Source of the DNA: Naegleria lovaniensis
Taxonomy: Eukaryota > Heterolobosea > Eutetramitea > Acrasida > Naegleriidae
NCBI RefSeq assembly: GCF_003324165.1
Contig: NW_025407849.1
Span: forward strand, 496,001-560,000
Direction of reading: 5' to 3'
DNA length: 64,000 nt
The notes under the pieces are model-generated. The model saw only the letters and a program-made list of their open reading frames with translations, was not told where the DNA came from and searched no databases. Each line of letters starts with the position of its first letter. Position 1 is the first letter of the stretch. This document shows positions 46,551 through 56,429 of this stretch, one piece after another. The position numbers were made by a program, and so were the translations under genes.

Positions 46551-46674
46551 TTTTTATGAATGATAAACCGATTTCCCAACGTTTTCTTCCATCAAACTCC
46601 GAATTCAGAATAAATCACGCCCATGTCATCCTTGAAAATAGAAACTGAAACTCTATTTTGTAGTTACTAATAAA

Positions 46675-48682
46675 ATGCTCCAACATGATGAACTTTTTGC
46701 AGATGATATGCTTTTCCATATTTTTCAATACGTGGAAGACCGAAGCCTTATTGTCGTGTGCAGGCTTGTTTCCAAGCAGTGGTATGGGGAAGTAATGGAA
46801 ATGCCTTTGAATTTGGATTTTTCAAAGAGTCGTTTGCGTCCGAGAGTTGATCATCATTCATTGTTGTTGGAGCAAGAAGAAGAAATTTCAGAAACTGGTT
46901 CAACAATGATCAAACAACAACAACAACCTTCAACAGAGCTACGAGAAGCAGAAACAATTTCGGAAGCAACACGAATTTATTCTATCCTAAGTCCTCCAAT
47001 TTCCAATATTACTTGCTTGAATTTATCCAACAATTTATTGGGACACGATCAACTGAATACTCTAGCCTCGTGCGAAAACTTGAAAAATTTGAAATCATTG
47101 GATCTTTCTGCAAACGATTTCAGTCGGAATAGTTCATCTTCATCGTCGTCTTGCAGTGCAATTTTTTCACTCGTATGGAGTAAATTCATGTCTAACTTGA
47201 CAAGTTTGAATGTAAATGCTACAACACTGGAATAATAGCTATTGCAGCAAGCCCAGTCATGTCCAACTTACGCGAGCTTTATGTACAAACAAATTCGCTC
47301 ACCAGAGCAAGTGTTGAAGCAATTGGAAATAGCAAGACTCTGACAAATCTTACAATATTGGATCTTGCTTATAATAAGATTCAAGCCTGCGATGTTGAAT
47401 GCTTGACACAAAGTAGCAACATGAAAAATCTTACTCTATTGGATTTAAGCCATAATGCTGTTCGTCTTGTGGGTGCAAGATGTATTGCCTCAAGCAAATA
47501 TTTGAATAACATTAGAACGTTAAATTTGGCAAATGCTATTGATGATGAAGGGGTGAAGGTGCTCATTACAAGTCGCTCTATGAGCAATTTAACACAATTG
47601 AATTTAGAAGGAGTTTATTCGCCAAGAATAACTCCAAAACATCCCTTTCCAATGTTTGCCTCCAGCGTTTTCAACAGTAGTTTAACCCACTTATCCATAC
47701 AGATTCGTTTTGTCGTACCCAAGGCGTTTATGAAGGATATTACCGTACTTCACAACTTGCAGTACTTGAAACTTTCGTTTTCTCCAATTGACATTGATGG
47801 AGCAAAGGAATTGGCTGCCCACGAAAGTTCGAAACGTATCAAAACGCTTCATTTGATCTGTTGTAAAATCAGCGAAGAAGCGGGTGCTTTACTCATGCAG
47901 AGCCCACATTTGGTAAATTTAACTAGTTTAAATTTGAGTGGGAACCAATTAGATGGCACCTTATTATTTAACTTATCCATGTACACTACAATTCATTTCG
48001 AAAAATTAACATCTTTAGATCTAAGCTCGAACGGTATCAAGTCTGACGGAGCTGTTCTGATGTCCCAATGCTCTCGATTATTAAGGAACGTTAAAGAATT
48101 GAATTTAAACTACAATACCATTAACGACCAAGGACTCTCAGCATTGGCGTCCAGCAAATATTTGAGCAATTTAACTATTTTAAAGCTGAGTAGCAATGGA
48201 ATTGGTGACTATGGAGTTGCTTCTCTTTGTGAGAGCGAATATTTGAAACATCTGACACATCTCAATCTTTTTGCGAATTCACAAATTTACAGCGAAGGTG
48301 CAATCTCTATTGCAAACAGTGTTAATATGAAGAATTTAACATTTATAATGTTGAATAATTGCAATATTGGATCGAAGGGTGCCGTGGCATTAGCCTCAAG
48401 CGAATTGATGCAAAACTTAACAGGTGTGTTGTTTATTATTTCATTGGATTTTTGTCACACATGCTTGATCTAACAATAATAGGGTTACATGTGTCCTGTA
48501 ATTGCATTTCATCAACAGGAGCTCTTGCTATTGTGTCAAGCAAGTACTTGACCAAGTTGCAAGAGCTCGACATGCAAGGCAATGTATTTGGGGGAAATAC
48601 ATACGAAGAGATTACCACACGACTATCCACATTCAAATATTTGACAACAGTTGTCATACAAAGGCAGAGACATTTTATATGA
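46675..48682 (+). CDS. F-box / leucine-rich repeat protein, one apparent frameshift
   Basis: The ATG at 46675 opens with an F-box (LFADDMLFHIFQYVEDRSLI ... CRLVSKQWYGEVM), followed by about 18 LRRs of 24 residues (NLTxLDLSxNxIxxxGxxxIASSKYL). A single base appears missing near 47233: the first frame ends NATTLE, and the next frame continues IAIAASPVMSNLREL, exactly one repeat on. The intron 48424-48482 (59 bp, GTGTGT donor) links to the last repeat, ending at 48682. With the base restored the product is about 649 aa. It is a probable SCF substrate receptor, of the same class as 11301-12697. Confidence 0.82.
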
Positions 48683-49225
48683 ATTATGGTTCACTTGTTT
48701 TCGTTGGAGTACTTTCAGCCAGTAGTAGCTGTTCACTTTACGGAGAATTTTATATCATAATCTCAGCATGTTCATCACCCCAATTGATTTCCAACCTTAT
48801 TTTGGAGAATATCACAATTCAATTTACCTGGAAGAGAGGAAAACTAGGATGGACACAATAATTCAATTATTCGACCGCTCGAGAATTGTGTTTTCAAATG
48901 TAACTTGAAACTAATGACAGATGGAAAGATTGCAACTTTTTGGACAATTTATATTTCTTTGGGACTTGGTCTTTTTAATTGTTGGATAGGACAGGAATCT
49001 TATCAACTACTGTATTATCAGATAGATAATCAAAGTTGATGTTCAAGCAAATCATTGTTGTAATAGAGCCAGATTTGGAAGTGTTGAATTGGTTACAGTC
49101 ACTTCCATTAACTGAAAACACGAACTGAACTCCCCCACAACCATGCAACACATCAAGAAATTTCAAAGCACGTATTTAAAGAGTCCTTCTTCCAACGTTA
49201 TCAACCTGAGACCATTGAAAAAAAC
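48683..49225. other. Intergenic before precursor 2, no supported gene
   Basis: Only short shadow frames occur. The last 90 bp contain the block shared with the promoter of precursor 1 and an A-run before the start. Confidence 0.55.
49141..49168 (+). promoter_or_regulatory. Upstream block shared by the two precursor genes (copy 2)
   Basis: CCATGCAAC at 49141-49149 and AATTTCAAAG at 49159-49168, ending 57 bp before the start of precursor 2. It matches the pair at 43817-43836, but with a longer spacer. Confidence 0.3.
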
Positions 49226-49801
49226 ATGAAATCCATCGTCGTGTGTAGTGTTTTGGCACTTGTCATCATTGCCTTGTTGAGTTTGAACGTTTCACATGCA
49301 CAACAACAAAATGATATTTTGCCAGCTGTCCATCCACAAAACAACCTTGCATCCGAGTTGAGACGTCTCCTTTCTCAACTTCGTAGATCATCTCCACAAG
49401 CTGATTTATTACCAACCGATGCATCTCTTGAAACCATTCGTCAAAATCTCGAACAAGAACAACGTCAAAACAAACGTTGGTTGATTCAACCAGCACGCAA
49501 GTCTGCTGAGAAGAGTGTGGTCGAGATGGCTGATTTGAGAATTGTCGAACAACTTGAAAGAATGAAAAAGAATATGGAAACTCGTCATAAACAAGATTCC
49601 GTATTGTTGAAACAGAAATTAAAGGAAGAATTACAAGTGCTTCGTGCTGCTTGGAAGGAATTACTCGAAGAAGATGCCTTTGAAGAAGAGGAGCAAGAAG
49701 AGGACGCAGAAGAATTGGCAGATTCTGAATGGGGTCCTCGTTGTATTCCAACTGGTGCTTTTTCATGGGCAAGATTGTTTGGTCAGAAGTGTGTTTATTA
49801 A
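49226..49801 (+). CDS. Small secreted precursor 2 with Cys-flanked C-terminal peptide
   Basis: 191 aa with signal peptide MKSIVVCSVLALVIIALLSL (cleavage near SHAQ). The body is long, charged and predicted coiled coil (LRRLLSQLRRSSPQAD, LERMKKNMETRHKQDS), turning strongly acidic (EEEEQEEDAEELAD) before GPR and the terminal CIPTGAFSWARLFGQKCVY. No other cysteine follows the signal peptide, so the two C-terminal Cys can only pair with each other or between molecules. The body shares little with precursor 1 apart from composition, while the last 17 residues are strongly conserved, so the terminal peptide is probably the active part. The A-run before the ATG supports the start. Function is unknown. 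Confidence 0.87.
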   Translation: MKSIVVCSVLALVIIALLSLNVSHAQQQNDILPAVHPQNNLASELRRLLSQLRRSSPQADLLPTDASLETIRQNLEQEQRQNKRWLIQPARKSAEKSVVEMADLRIVEQLERMKKNMETRHKQDSVLLKQKLKEELQVLRAAWKELLEEDAFEEEEQEEDAEELADSEWGPRCIPTGAFSWARLFGQKCVY

Positions 49802-50191
49802 GAAGCACACAATGATTTGGAAATGAGTTGATTGTTGTTGTAACATGTGAAAGTAAATTGTTTCAGAAATTGACTCTTTTTCAATGAATTATTGAAGGTG
49901 TTTATTTTTCATCAACCAGGATTCTAAGGAACAGCCGATAAGGTCATGACATTGTAAAGTTTGATAAATAAATATATTTAGTGACCTGTTAAACCATCTA
50001 TCGCTCCAACAGCATTGTTCTGACTGTGTTCACAAAGATCGACCTTCCATTTTACACATATGTTTCAAAAACACAAAAACGCTCTTTCTTGATTCCACTT
50101 TCGAATTAAAATGAACTTTTCCCATCACAACATCAAAAAAAAATCATTAAAACATTTGGATTCCTATTGATTCCTTTTAACATCACTCAGC
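49802..50191. other. Intergenic, no supported feature
   Basis: 390 bp between precursor 2 and the C2-domain gene. It is AT-rich, with no open frame of note and no RNA signal seen. Confidence 0.55.
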
Positions 50192-51282
50192 ATGCCTTTC
50201 GCCTTCTTAGATTCTCTCTCAATAACTGTAAAACGTGCTGCCGATCTTGAAGCTGCAGATTTCAATGGTAAAAGTGATCCCTATGTATTGGTTCAAGCCA
50301 AATCTCTTTCAACCGATGCCATTCCATCCTATCTGAAAGATATTGCTAAAGGATGGAAACAAAAGACGAGCGTCAAGAAAAAGAATTTGAATCCGGAGTG
50401 GAATGAAACCAAGACTTTTTATCATTTGGATTATTTGGATAAGAAGAATGAAGGAATCAAGTTGTTGTTCAAGGTCTATGATTGGGATATGCTTTCCCGA
50501 GATGTACGTGAGTTCATCATTGTTTTTATTTCTTCTTTCTGATGCAATAATTCATGAATTCCTGATTTGGATTTATTGATCTCGGATGATGATGAAAATA
50601 TCTGAAATTTCTGAAAAATATATATTTCAAAAAGGATTTCATTGGCAAAGCCGAATTGATCCTTCACAACGACAAACTCGAACACGAAAAGGTCTATGAA
50701 GAAACTCTAAAATTACAAGATGTCAAAAGTGGTACCTTGTACATTTCGTACAAATTATGTCGACACGAACAATACGTGTTGGATCATGAGTACAGTTACA
50801 TTCCACTCGGAACCAACCCTAATTTGGCTGCACAATTATGTGTCCCCAAAGATTTCACCATGCTCTCCTCAAGTGAAGTTTCCGGATCTCATGCAGCAGT
50901 GTTGGCCAACATGAACACTGGACATGTCATTGTAGTCACTTATTGTAAAATTGGTGAATTGAATTGGGATCAAGTTTCCAAGAATTTGACAGAAGAACGT
51001 TTTCGTGAAATGAAAAAGGAATATTCGAAAGTGGAAATTGGAGAAAAGAAGGATCTTGTGCCTGAAGCTCATGCAAAGAATAAGGAAATTACACACATTT
51101 TGGAAATACCACTTACAGTTGAAAAGAAGGGATTGGCCATGTTTGCCACAATGAGAATGGTCGGCCATTCGAATGGTGTCTTGATGATCTATGTGTATAC
51201 TGAACCAAAAACTGGCTTCGGTAGTTATAGAAAGGGAGAGGATTATGTGAAGAAAGTTTCTGAGAATTCTACTGTGTATTAA
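50192..51282 (+). CDS. C2-domain protein, two exons
   Basis: Exons 50192-50500 and 50635-51282 give 318 aa. The N-terminal C2 domain begins [20 protein letters not shown] and continues DPYVLVQA and [10 protein letters not shown]; the second Asp cluster ([13 protein letters not shown]) is formed across the intron. All the usual calcium-binding Asp positions can be seen, so calcium-dependent membrane binding is likely. The C-terminal 180 residues are a separate domain ([20 protein letters not shown] ... [15 protein letters not shown]) not recognised; it is not a copine vWA domain. Confidence 0.85.
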
Positions 51283-51406
51283 TGTGTGTATGATAAGGAG
51301 ATCGATGCTTTGGTTGTGTTGGAGCGTGGTATTCATTGATTCAGGTATTGCTTGTTCATTAATATCATTTCAAACTAAAAGCTATTTTTTCACACTTTAC
51401 AAAAAA

Positions 51407-52018
51407 ATGTCCCAACATCAAGCATCTTCATCGGGTCTGAACACATCAGCAGCATCGTCCTCGACAACATCCTCGGAAATAGTCATTAAAACCGTCGACA
51501 TGACCGAAGAAATGAAAGACATGGCAGTAACGGTCACAAAACAAGCCATGGAAAAATATACAATCGAAAAGGATATTGCATCGTTTATTAAAAAACAATT
51601 TGATGAAGTGTATGGAAAATATTGGCATTGTATCGTCGGAAAGAGTTTCGGAAGTATGGTATGTTTTTTTTGGAGTGAGTTCATGATCGGAACGAAAGAA
51701 TTTTGTTGAATATTATTGGAATGATCATTGGTTGAAAAAACAAAATTAATATTATGGACAAAATTAATGATGGTATTGAAAATGAACAAACACATGCGCA
51801 ATTGATTGATGTAACCATGATTTTAAAACGATTGATTTGGATTGTGTGCTTTATATTTGGGAAATGTCATGAACGACACTTGTCAACCGTTGGAAACGTA
51901 CAATCAAATGCAACTAACATTGCGATTACTACATCATTACCAGGTCACATACGAATCCAAGTGTTTTATTTACTTTATTTTCTCTGGCTTAACAATATTA
52001 CTATTTAAATCAGGTTGA
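51407..52018 (+). CDS. DYNLL: Dynein light chain LC8
   Basis: Exons 51407-51658 and 51944-52018 give 108 aa. The LC8 core is clear: [53 protein letters not shown], and after the intron [11 protein letters not shown] ... ILLFKSG. A 25-residue Ser/Thr/Ala-rich N-terminal extension is extra compared with the usual 89 aa. LC8 is a homodimeric hub of axonemal and cytoplasmic dynein, fitting an organism able to build flagella. Exon 2 is only 75 nt and was found by homology. In other LC8 proteins the FIYF segment continues YLG; here it reads IFSG. Confidence 0.93.
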
Positions 52019-52161
52019 GAGATAACAGAATAATTCGTGAGCAAGAGCATGCAAATAAAACAAAAAAAGAAAATATGAGGAGACCAAGCATTAGAAGATG
52101 TTTTCGCACTCATTCATTTCAAAACAATACCGAACACTATTTTATCGACACGGATGAATTC

Positions 52162-53070
52162 TTATTCAAGTATATGCTTCTTGAACGCTTCAATATTATG
52201 TGTCACCTTTTGCAACACTTGGCCGATTTTATCTTGTAAGTGCATTATTGCCTTCTCTGATGAAAACAATTTCCAAAGCTGTTCAGAACCCTCCAATGCA
52301 GTCATGGTCTTTTCTACCTCGAACAATGGTCCACCTTTGGAAAACAATTCATTTGCAATATTCCTCGCCCGAATGATAGCAGGACGTGTTCGCAATGGAA
52401 ACCTCAAACAACGATGAGCTGACACATAATTATAACTTCCGTTTCCTGATAAAAAGTATAAAAAGTCTACTTCCTCCAACTCATGAAGGTTGTATCTGAA
52501 ATCTACCAACTTTACAGATCCTCTTGGTAAAATTATCAGGATTTCCAAACACGTCAGATAACACTAAATTCAACAAAGTACATCCACCATTGTGACCTGC
52601 TTCATGAAATCGCGTGCCTGTTCGTTCAACACGTCTTCCATTTAGAGTTCTAAATTGTTATCGAATTCACCTCGAACAGGTTCATGGCTTGTTAAATATT
52701 CTTCCAAATTTCCCCAAAAGCTCTCAGATGTGTGAGTGTATGAAATGTCTCTTTGGGATGGACGTTCTATTTTACTGAACTCCACAAACTGATGACCGTA
52801 AGTCATGGCATCCGTAGTGGCAATATAGAATTTTTGGGCGTCTTGTAAAACGAAATGGACTTTAGGAATTAAGTTCTGATTGGATCCGTTACTATGTGTA
52901 TTAACAAAAAAGCGTTTTGGTTGGGAAACATCGCTGGCTGTCAAAACACACCCCATTTGAACACCTATTAGCTTACGATGGAGTCTACCAACAAGGCAGA
53001 AAAGTATTCTTGTGTAGGGAATTGTAATCGTTGCAGCATTACCTCTGGTAATTTCTTAACATGAAACTAT
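52162..53070 (-). pseudogene. Frame-broken, unrecognised gene
   Basis: Coding-like text on the minus strand is spread over three frames. About 53070-52985 reads PEVMLQRLQFPTQEYFSALL; 52956-52642 reads VHFVLQDAQKFYIATTDAMT and LTSHEPVRGEF; about 52641-52560 reads RFHEAGHNGGCTLLNLV; and 52548-52162 reads KLVDFRYNLHELEEVDFLYF to the stop. Joining these needs at least two frame changes, and there is no convincing start codon. It is either a decayed gene or one with several base errors or unseen introns. No family was recognised. Confidence 0.5.
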
Positions 53071-53159
53071 TGATGTTTTGTTCAGATCATGCCTTTTCAT
53101 GTAATCGTTCGGGACTTTGAAATTCCATTCTTTTCGAGAAAAAAAAATATACCAACACC

Positions 53160-55040
53160 ATGAAACGACCCTCGGATCAAGTCTCACTCACTTCGACCAC
53201 CAACAACCACGACCTGAATACCTGTACTAAAAAAGTGAAACGCACTCCTCCTACTGTTCATGAACAAGACCCCTCCGTGATTGTTTCTATCGATTCGGAT
53301 CAACAATTACAAACTCATCATCATGATGGAATGGTGAGTCTTTTGAAATTAGATGATGACTCGTTGGCTCATGTTTTTTCATTTCTTCATCCGCTCCATG
53401 ATCTTCTCGGAAGTATCATGAGAACTTGTCGACGATGTTATGAACTCACCGGAGGAATTGCTTTGGATGCTCTGGACAACAAGGTGTTGATTCCGAATGA
53501 TCAACAATCTTCTCATCATGATGATGGAAAGAACAGCATACTCGTGCACAATGAAAAGGAACAGAAGAATGAAAAACAAGATGGCCGTAATTTCCATTCA
53601 CTCTATGAAAAGGTTTCGTTAGGATTCAAACCCACAGGATGTCCCACACGATACTATGCCACTAAAAAGAATATTCAATTCTCGAGTGATTTCATGTTGA
53701 GATTATTTAAAATCATTCACAAGTGCAATCCAGTGAATGGATGCAAATATTTGGATTTGGGAAGGGAAGGTGATTGCAATGATCTGGTTAAGATGAATTT
53801 CTCGATGGAAATGTTTCAATTTGCATTACAAACTGGAATATTCACGGGACTGAAAAGATTAAGATTTGGTTGTTCCTTTCACACTTTTGTGAAAAACTTG
53901 AAACAGGACGAAATGCAAGTGCTGTTGGCTTGGTTTTCAACTTTGAAGAATTTGGAACATTTGGAAGTACCGTCGTTGGATTCGTGGGAAGACTACTCCA
54001 ATGAAATGCCGCCTCAGTCCTTGACATACATGCTCTACAAGACTCTTCTCACCAATTGCACAAAACTCAAGTCGTTGAAATGTGGTCTCTGTTGTACACA
54101 GCCATTTGGAGACCACCTTGTTTTTGACAGCTTGGAAGAATTGGATCTGTTGTACTACTTTCCCGAAGAAAATTTTGATTATCTGTTCAAGACCATTCCA
54201 AACTTGAAAAAGCTCACTATGGGGTATCACATGTGCTATTCTAATGAGCTGTTTCAATCGATTGCCACCAATTGTAAGAAATTGTTGGATTTCAAATTTG
54301 GTGAACGATATTTGCATGAAAGTGGAAATGTGCCAATAATTTTCAACTCAATGACTCAACTTGAAAGTTTACATTTCGATGGAGGCATGCCCTACGAAGA
54401 AGACTTGAGAGAGATTGCTGCAAAATGTACAAATCTTGTCTATTTCTCAACAAGTGAGGAATATGAAGGCGATGATTATTCCATACAGGACTTTTTGAAT
54501 GACATGAAACTAAGACTGAGAAATTTTGACTTGAACTACTTGTTCAATACAGATGAAGAAGGCGACGATCAAGAAGAGAATGAAGAAGATGGCGATCAAG
54601 AGAATGATGAAACGGGAGATGATAAAGTAAATAATGAATCAAAGAGAGCTGAAAAGACCTTGCATTCTATTAACAAGAAATATCCTTGCATTGAAGTTTT
54701 AAATGGCCACTCTGAATCACTCCCAGCAAATATGACTATTCAACAATTATTCCAACATTTACCAAATTTGAAAATTGTGAATATCAACATTATGGCTGAG
54801 GGATGCGACAAGACATTTGAGGACGTTGAGCAGGATGTGAAAACAAGATTGGAAGCAACCAATACTTTATTGAAATTGATTCATGGAGAGAATAGAGAGC
54901 TGTGTGACCATCTCATTGATGATCGTTTCACATTCACAACCATTCGCATCGATGAAGGTGCCACTGTTCGCTTGAAAATCAAAATTGTAGAAGTGAATTA
55001 TGACGGATTTGTTTCTTTCAAAGTCATGAAACTTGAATAA
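53160..55040 (+). CDS. F-box protein with divergent LRR-like repeats
   Basis: 626 aa, intronless. A basic N-terminus with a possible nuclear signal (KRPSDQ ... KKVKRTPP) precedes an F-box (LLKLDDDSLAHVFSFLHPLH ... TCRRCYELT). The rest has irregular leucine-rich repeats (LKNLEHLEVPSLDSW, LKSLKCGLC, LEELDLLYYFPEENF, LKKLTMGYHMCY). An acidic insert EEGDDQEENEEDGDQEND lies near residue 465. It is a likely SCF ubiquitin-ligase receptor, differing in repeat type from the two 24-residue LRR genes in this window. Confidence 0.85.
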   Translation: MKRPSDQVSLTSTTNNHDLNTCTKKVKRTPPTVHEQDPSVIVSIDSDQQLQTHHHDGMVSLLKLDDDSLAHVFSFLHPLHDLLGSIMRTCRRCYELTGGIALDALDNKVLIPNDQQSSHHDDGKNSILVHNEKEQKNEKQDGRNFHSLYEKVSLGFKPTGCPTRYYATKKNIQFSSDFMLRLFKIIHKCNPVNGCKYLDLGREGDCNDLVKMNFSMEMFQFALQTGIFTGLKRLRFGCSFHTFVKNLKQDEMQVLLAWFSTLKNLEHLEVPSLDSWEDYSNEMPPQSLTYMLYKTLLTNCTKLKSLKCGLCCTQPFGDHLVFDSLEELDLLYYFPEENFDYLFKTIPNLKKLTMGYHMCYSNELFQSIATNCKKLLDFKFGERYLHESGNVPIIFNSMTQLESLHFDGGMPYEEDLREIAAKCTNLVYFSTSEEYEGDDYSIQDFLNDMKLRLRNFDLNYLFNTDEEGDDQEENEEDGDQENDETGDDKVNNESKRAEKTLHSINKKYPCIEVLNGHSESLPANMTIQQLFQHLPNLKIVNINIMAEGCDKTFEDVEQDVKTRLEATNTLLKLIHGENRELCDHLIDDRFTFTTIRIDEGATVRLKIKIVEVNYDGFVSFKVMKLE

Positions 55041-55131
55041 CACTCTTCACGTGGGCAATAGAATTTTTAACAGGTCATGATTTGAACTGTTTTGATAATT
55101 TATAATTTACAAAATTGTATACCAATATTGA

Positions 55132-56328
55132 TCAATACAATGAGATTCCTAAGGACTTGCTCAACTCATCCAAATTCCAATACACAATTCTTCCGTCTAA
55201 GGCAGCTGTTGAGAACTTTTGAATGCAGAACTCTTTTTGAGAGGAACTCATGGATGATAACGAACAAATGGATGTGATTGATCGGTAGTGTCGAGTCGTT
55301 GGAAGTTGTAAATTTTGCAAATTATGTAATCCAACGACATTTTGTGCTTGGATACGACCAATAACCGTTTTGACAGATGGCACTGATTGTCCAGATGATG
55401 ATTGAGGAGTTGTCACACCTTTTCCATCGTCACACGATCCTTTGAGAATCCATTGAGAAGTTCCTTCTTGCAAAGCAAAAGCATAAGGTACACAATCATG
55501 ACCAACAGCAATGAATGAATGATCCGATAAAAAGAGACCTCTCGTGAATGGTAATTTGGAATGTCGAACAATTTGAGCTAATTGGTTTTTGAAATCAAAA
55601 TTATTCAAATCCACAAACTGAACCGTAGAATCATGAGCCACTAATGCAATCCATCGTCCACTGGGTGAAAATTGAACATCATGGAGCCAACCTTTGGAGT
55701 GGAATTCTGCCAAACAATCTCCAAATTTTTGATCTTTGTTAGGGTTTTTACCATCCAATTCATTCATATGCACCTTAAATAATCGACTTTTGAAATCACA
55801 TGATCCGGTCAAAAGCAGTGTTGGATCGTGTGGATGCCATGCGAGACAAGTGACAGTACTTTTATGTTTGGTAAATCGTTTCGAATAGTAAAATCTATTT
55901 TCCTTATCATAGCAGCAAATAGAAACAGTTTTCGAAGAGCTTCCCACAGCAAAACGAGATTCATCGGGAGACCATTTACAACATGTTGCAGATTTTGAAA
56001 TGTATATTAACACAGGAATTGGTTTCCATTCTCCTTTGTCGTTGTTTTCAGATGAATGAAATTCCCAAACAAAGCAATTTTTATCTTGGGAGCAAGACAA
56101 GAGCTTGTTGGAATTTGGAGCCCAATCGAGTGCAGTAATGTAACTCGCATGTTCGGAAAGGACATGTTGCAGTGTCCAATGTTGAAAACTTTCAGAGTGA
56201 CAAGTGTCATAAATATGAATTTCAGAATTTGCTGGAGATAAGGCTGCAAGTGAACGATCCTTATTGAAGCAAAGACAAGAAATGGCAGGAACTAGAGGTG
56301 GTTGTTGAGAAGAAGCGACCAAGGACAT
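55132..56328 (-). CDS. ARPC1: ARPC1, Arp2/3 complex WD40 subunit
   Basis: The start MSLVASSQQP at 56328 is the first true ATG; 398 aa, typical for p41-ARC. Seven WD40 blades are visible: HASYITALDWAPNSNKLLSC, DKNCFVWEF, ISKSATCCKWSPDESRFAVG, HKSTVTCLAWHPHDPTLLLT, GWLHDVQFSPSGRWIALVAH, and the terminal FSTAALDGRIVYWNLDEL. KSATCCKWSP and WLHDVQFSPSG are subunit-specific. The Arp2/3 complex nucleates branched actin needed for amoeboid motility and phagocytosis. The insert between blades 6 and 7 (SSSGQSVPSVKTV) is in the usual position. Confidence 0.95.
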   Translation of the reverse strand: MSLVASSQQPPLVPAISCLCFNKDRSLAALSPANSEIHIYDTCHSESFQHWTLQHVLSEHASYITALDWAPNSNKLLSCSQDKNCFVWEFHSSENNDKGEWKPIPVLIYISKSATCCKWSPDESRFAVGSSSKTVSICCYDKENRFYYSKRFTKHKSTVTCLAWHPHDPTLLLTGSCDFKSRLFKVHMNELDGKNPNKDQKFGDCLAEFHSKGWLHDVQFSPSGRWIALVAHDSTVQFVDLNNFDFKNQLAQIVRHSKLPFTRGLFLSDHSFIAVGHDCVPYAFALQEGTSQWILKGSCDDGKGVTTPQSSSGQSVPSVKTVIGRIQAQNVVGLHNLQNLQLPTTRHYRSITSICSLSSMSSSQKEFCIQKFSTAALDGRIVYWNLDELSKSLGISLY

Positions 56329-56429
56329 TGTTTTCAAAATTTTTGGTTTTTTTTTATTGAATCAAGCAAGAAGAAGAAGAATTTATTTGCACAAGTTCTC
56401 AGTTCCTTCATTCATTGATTTCACTGAAT

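Noticed and set aside
49266-49808. 180-codon minus-strand frame opposite precursor 2
   Set aside because: Shadow of the real gene: the plus strand has a signal peptide, an A-rich start context and a conserved C-terminus.
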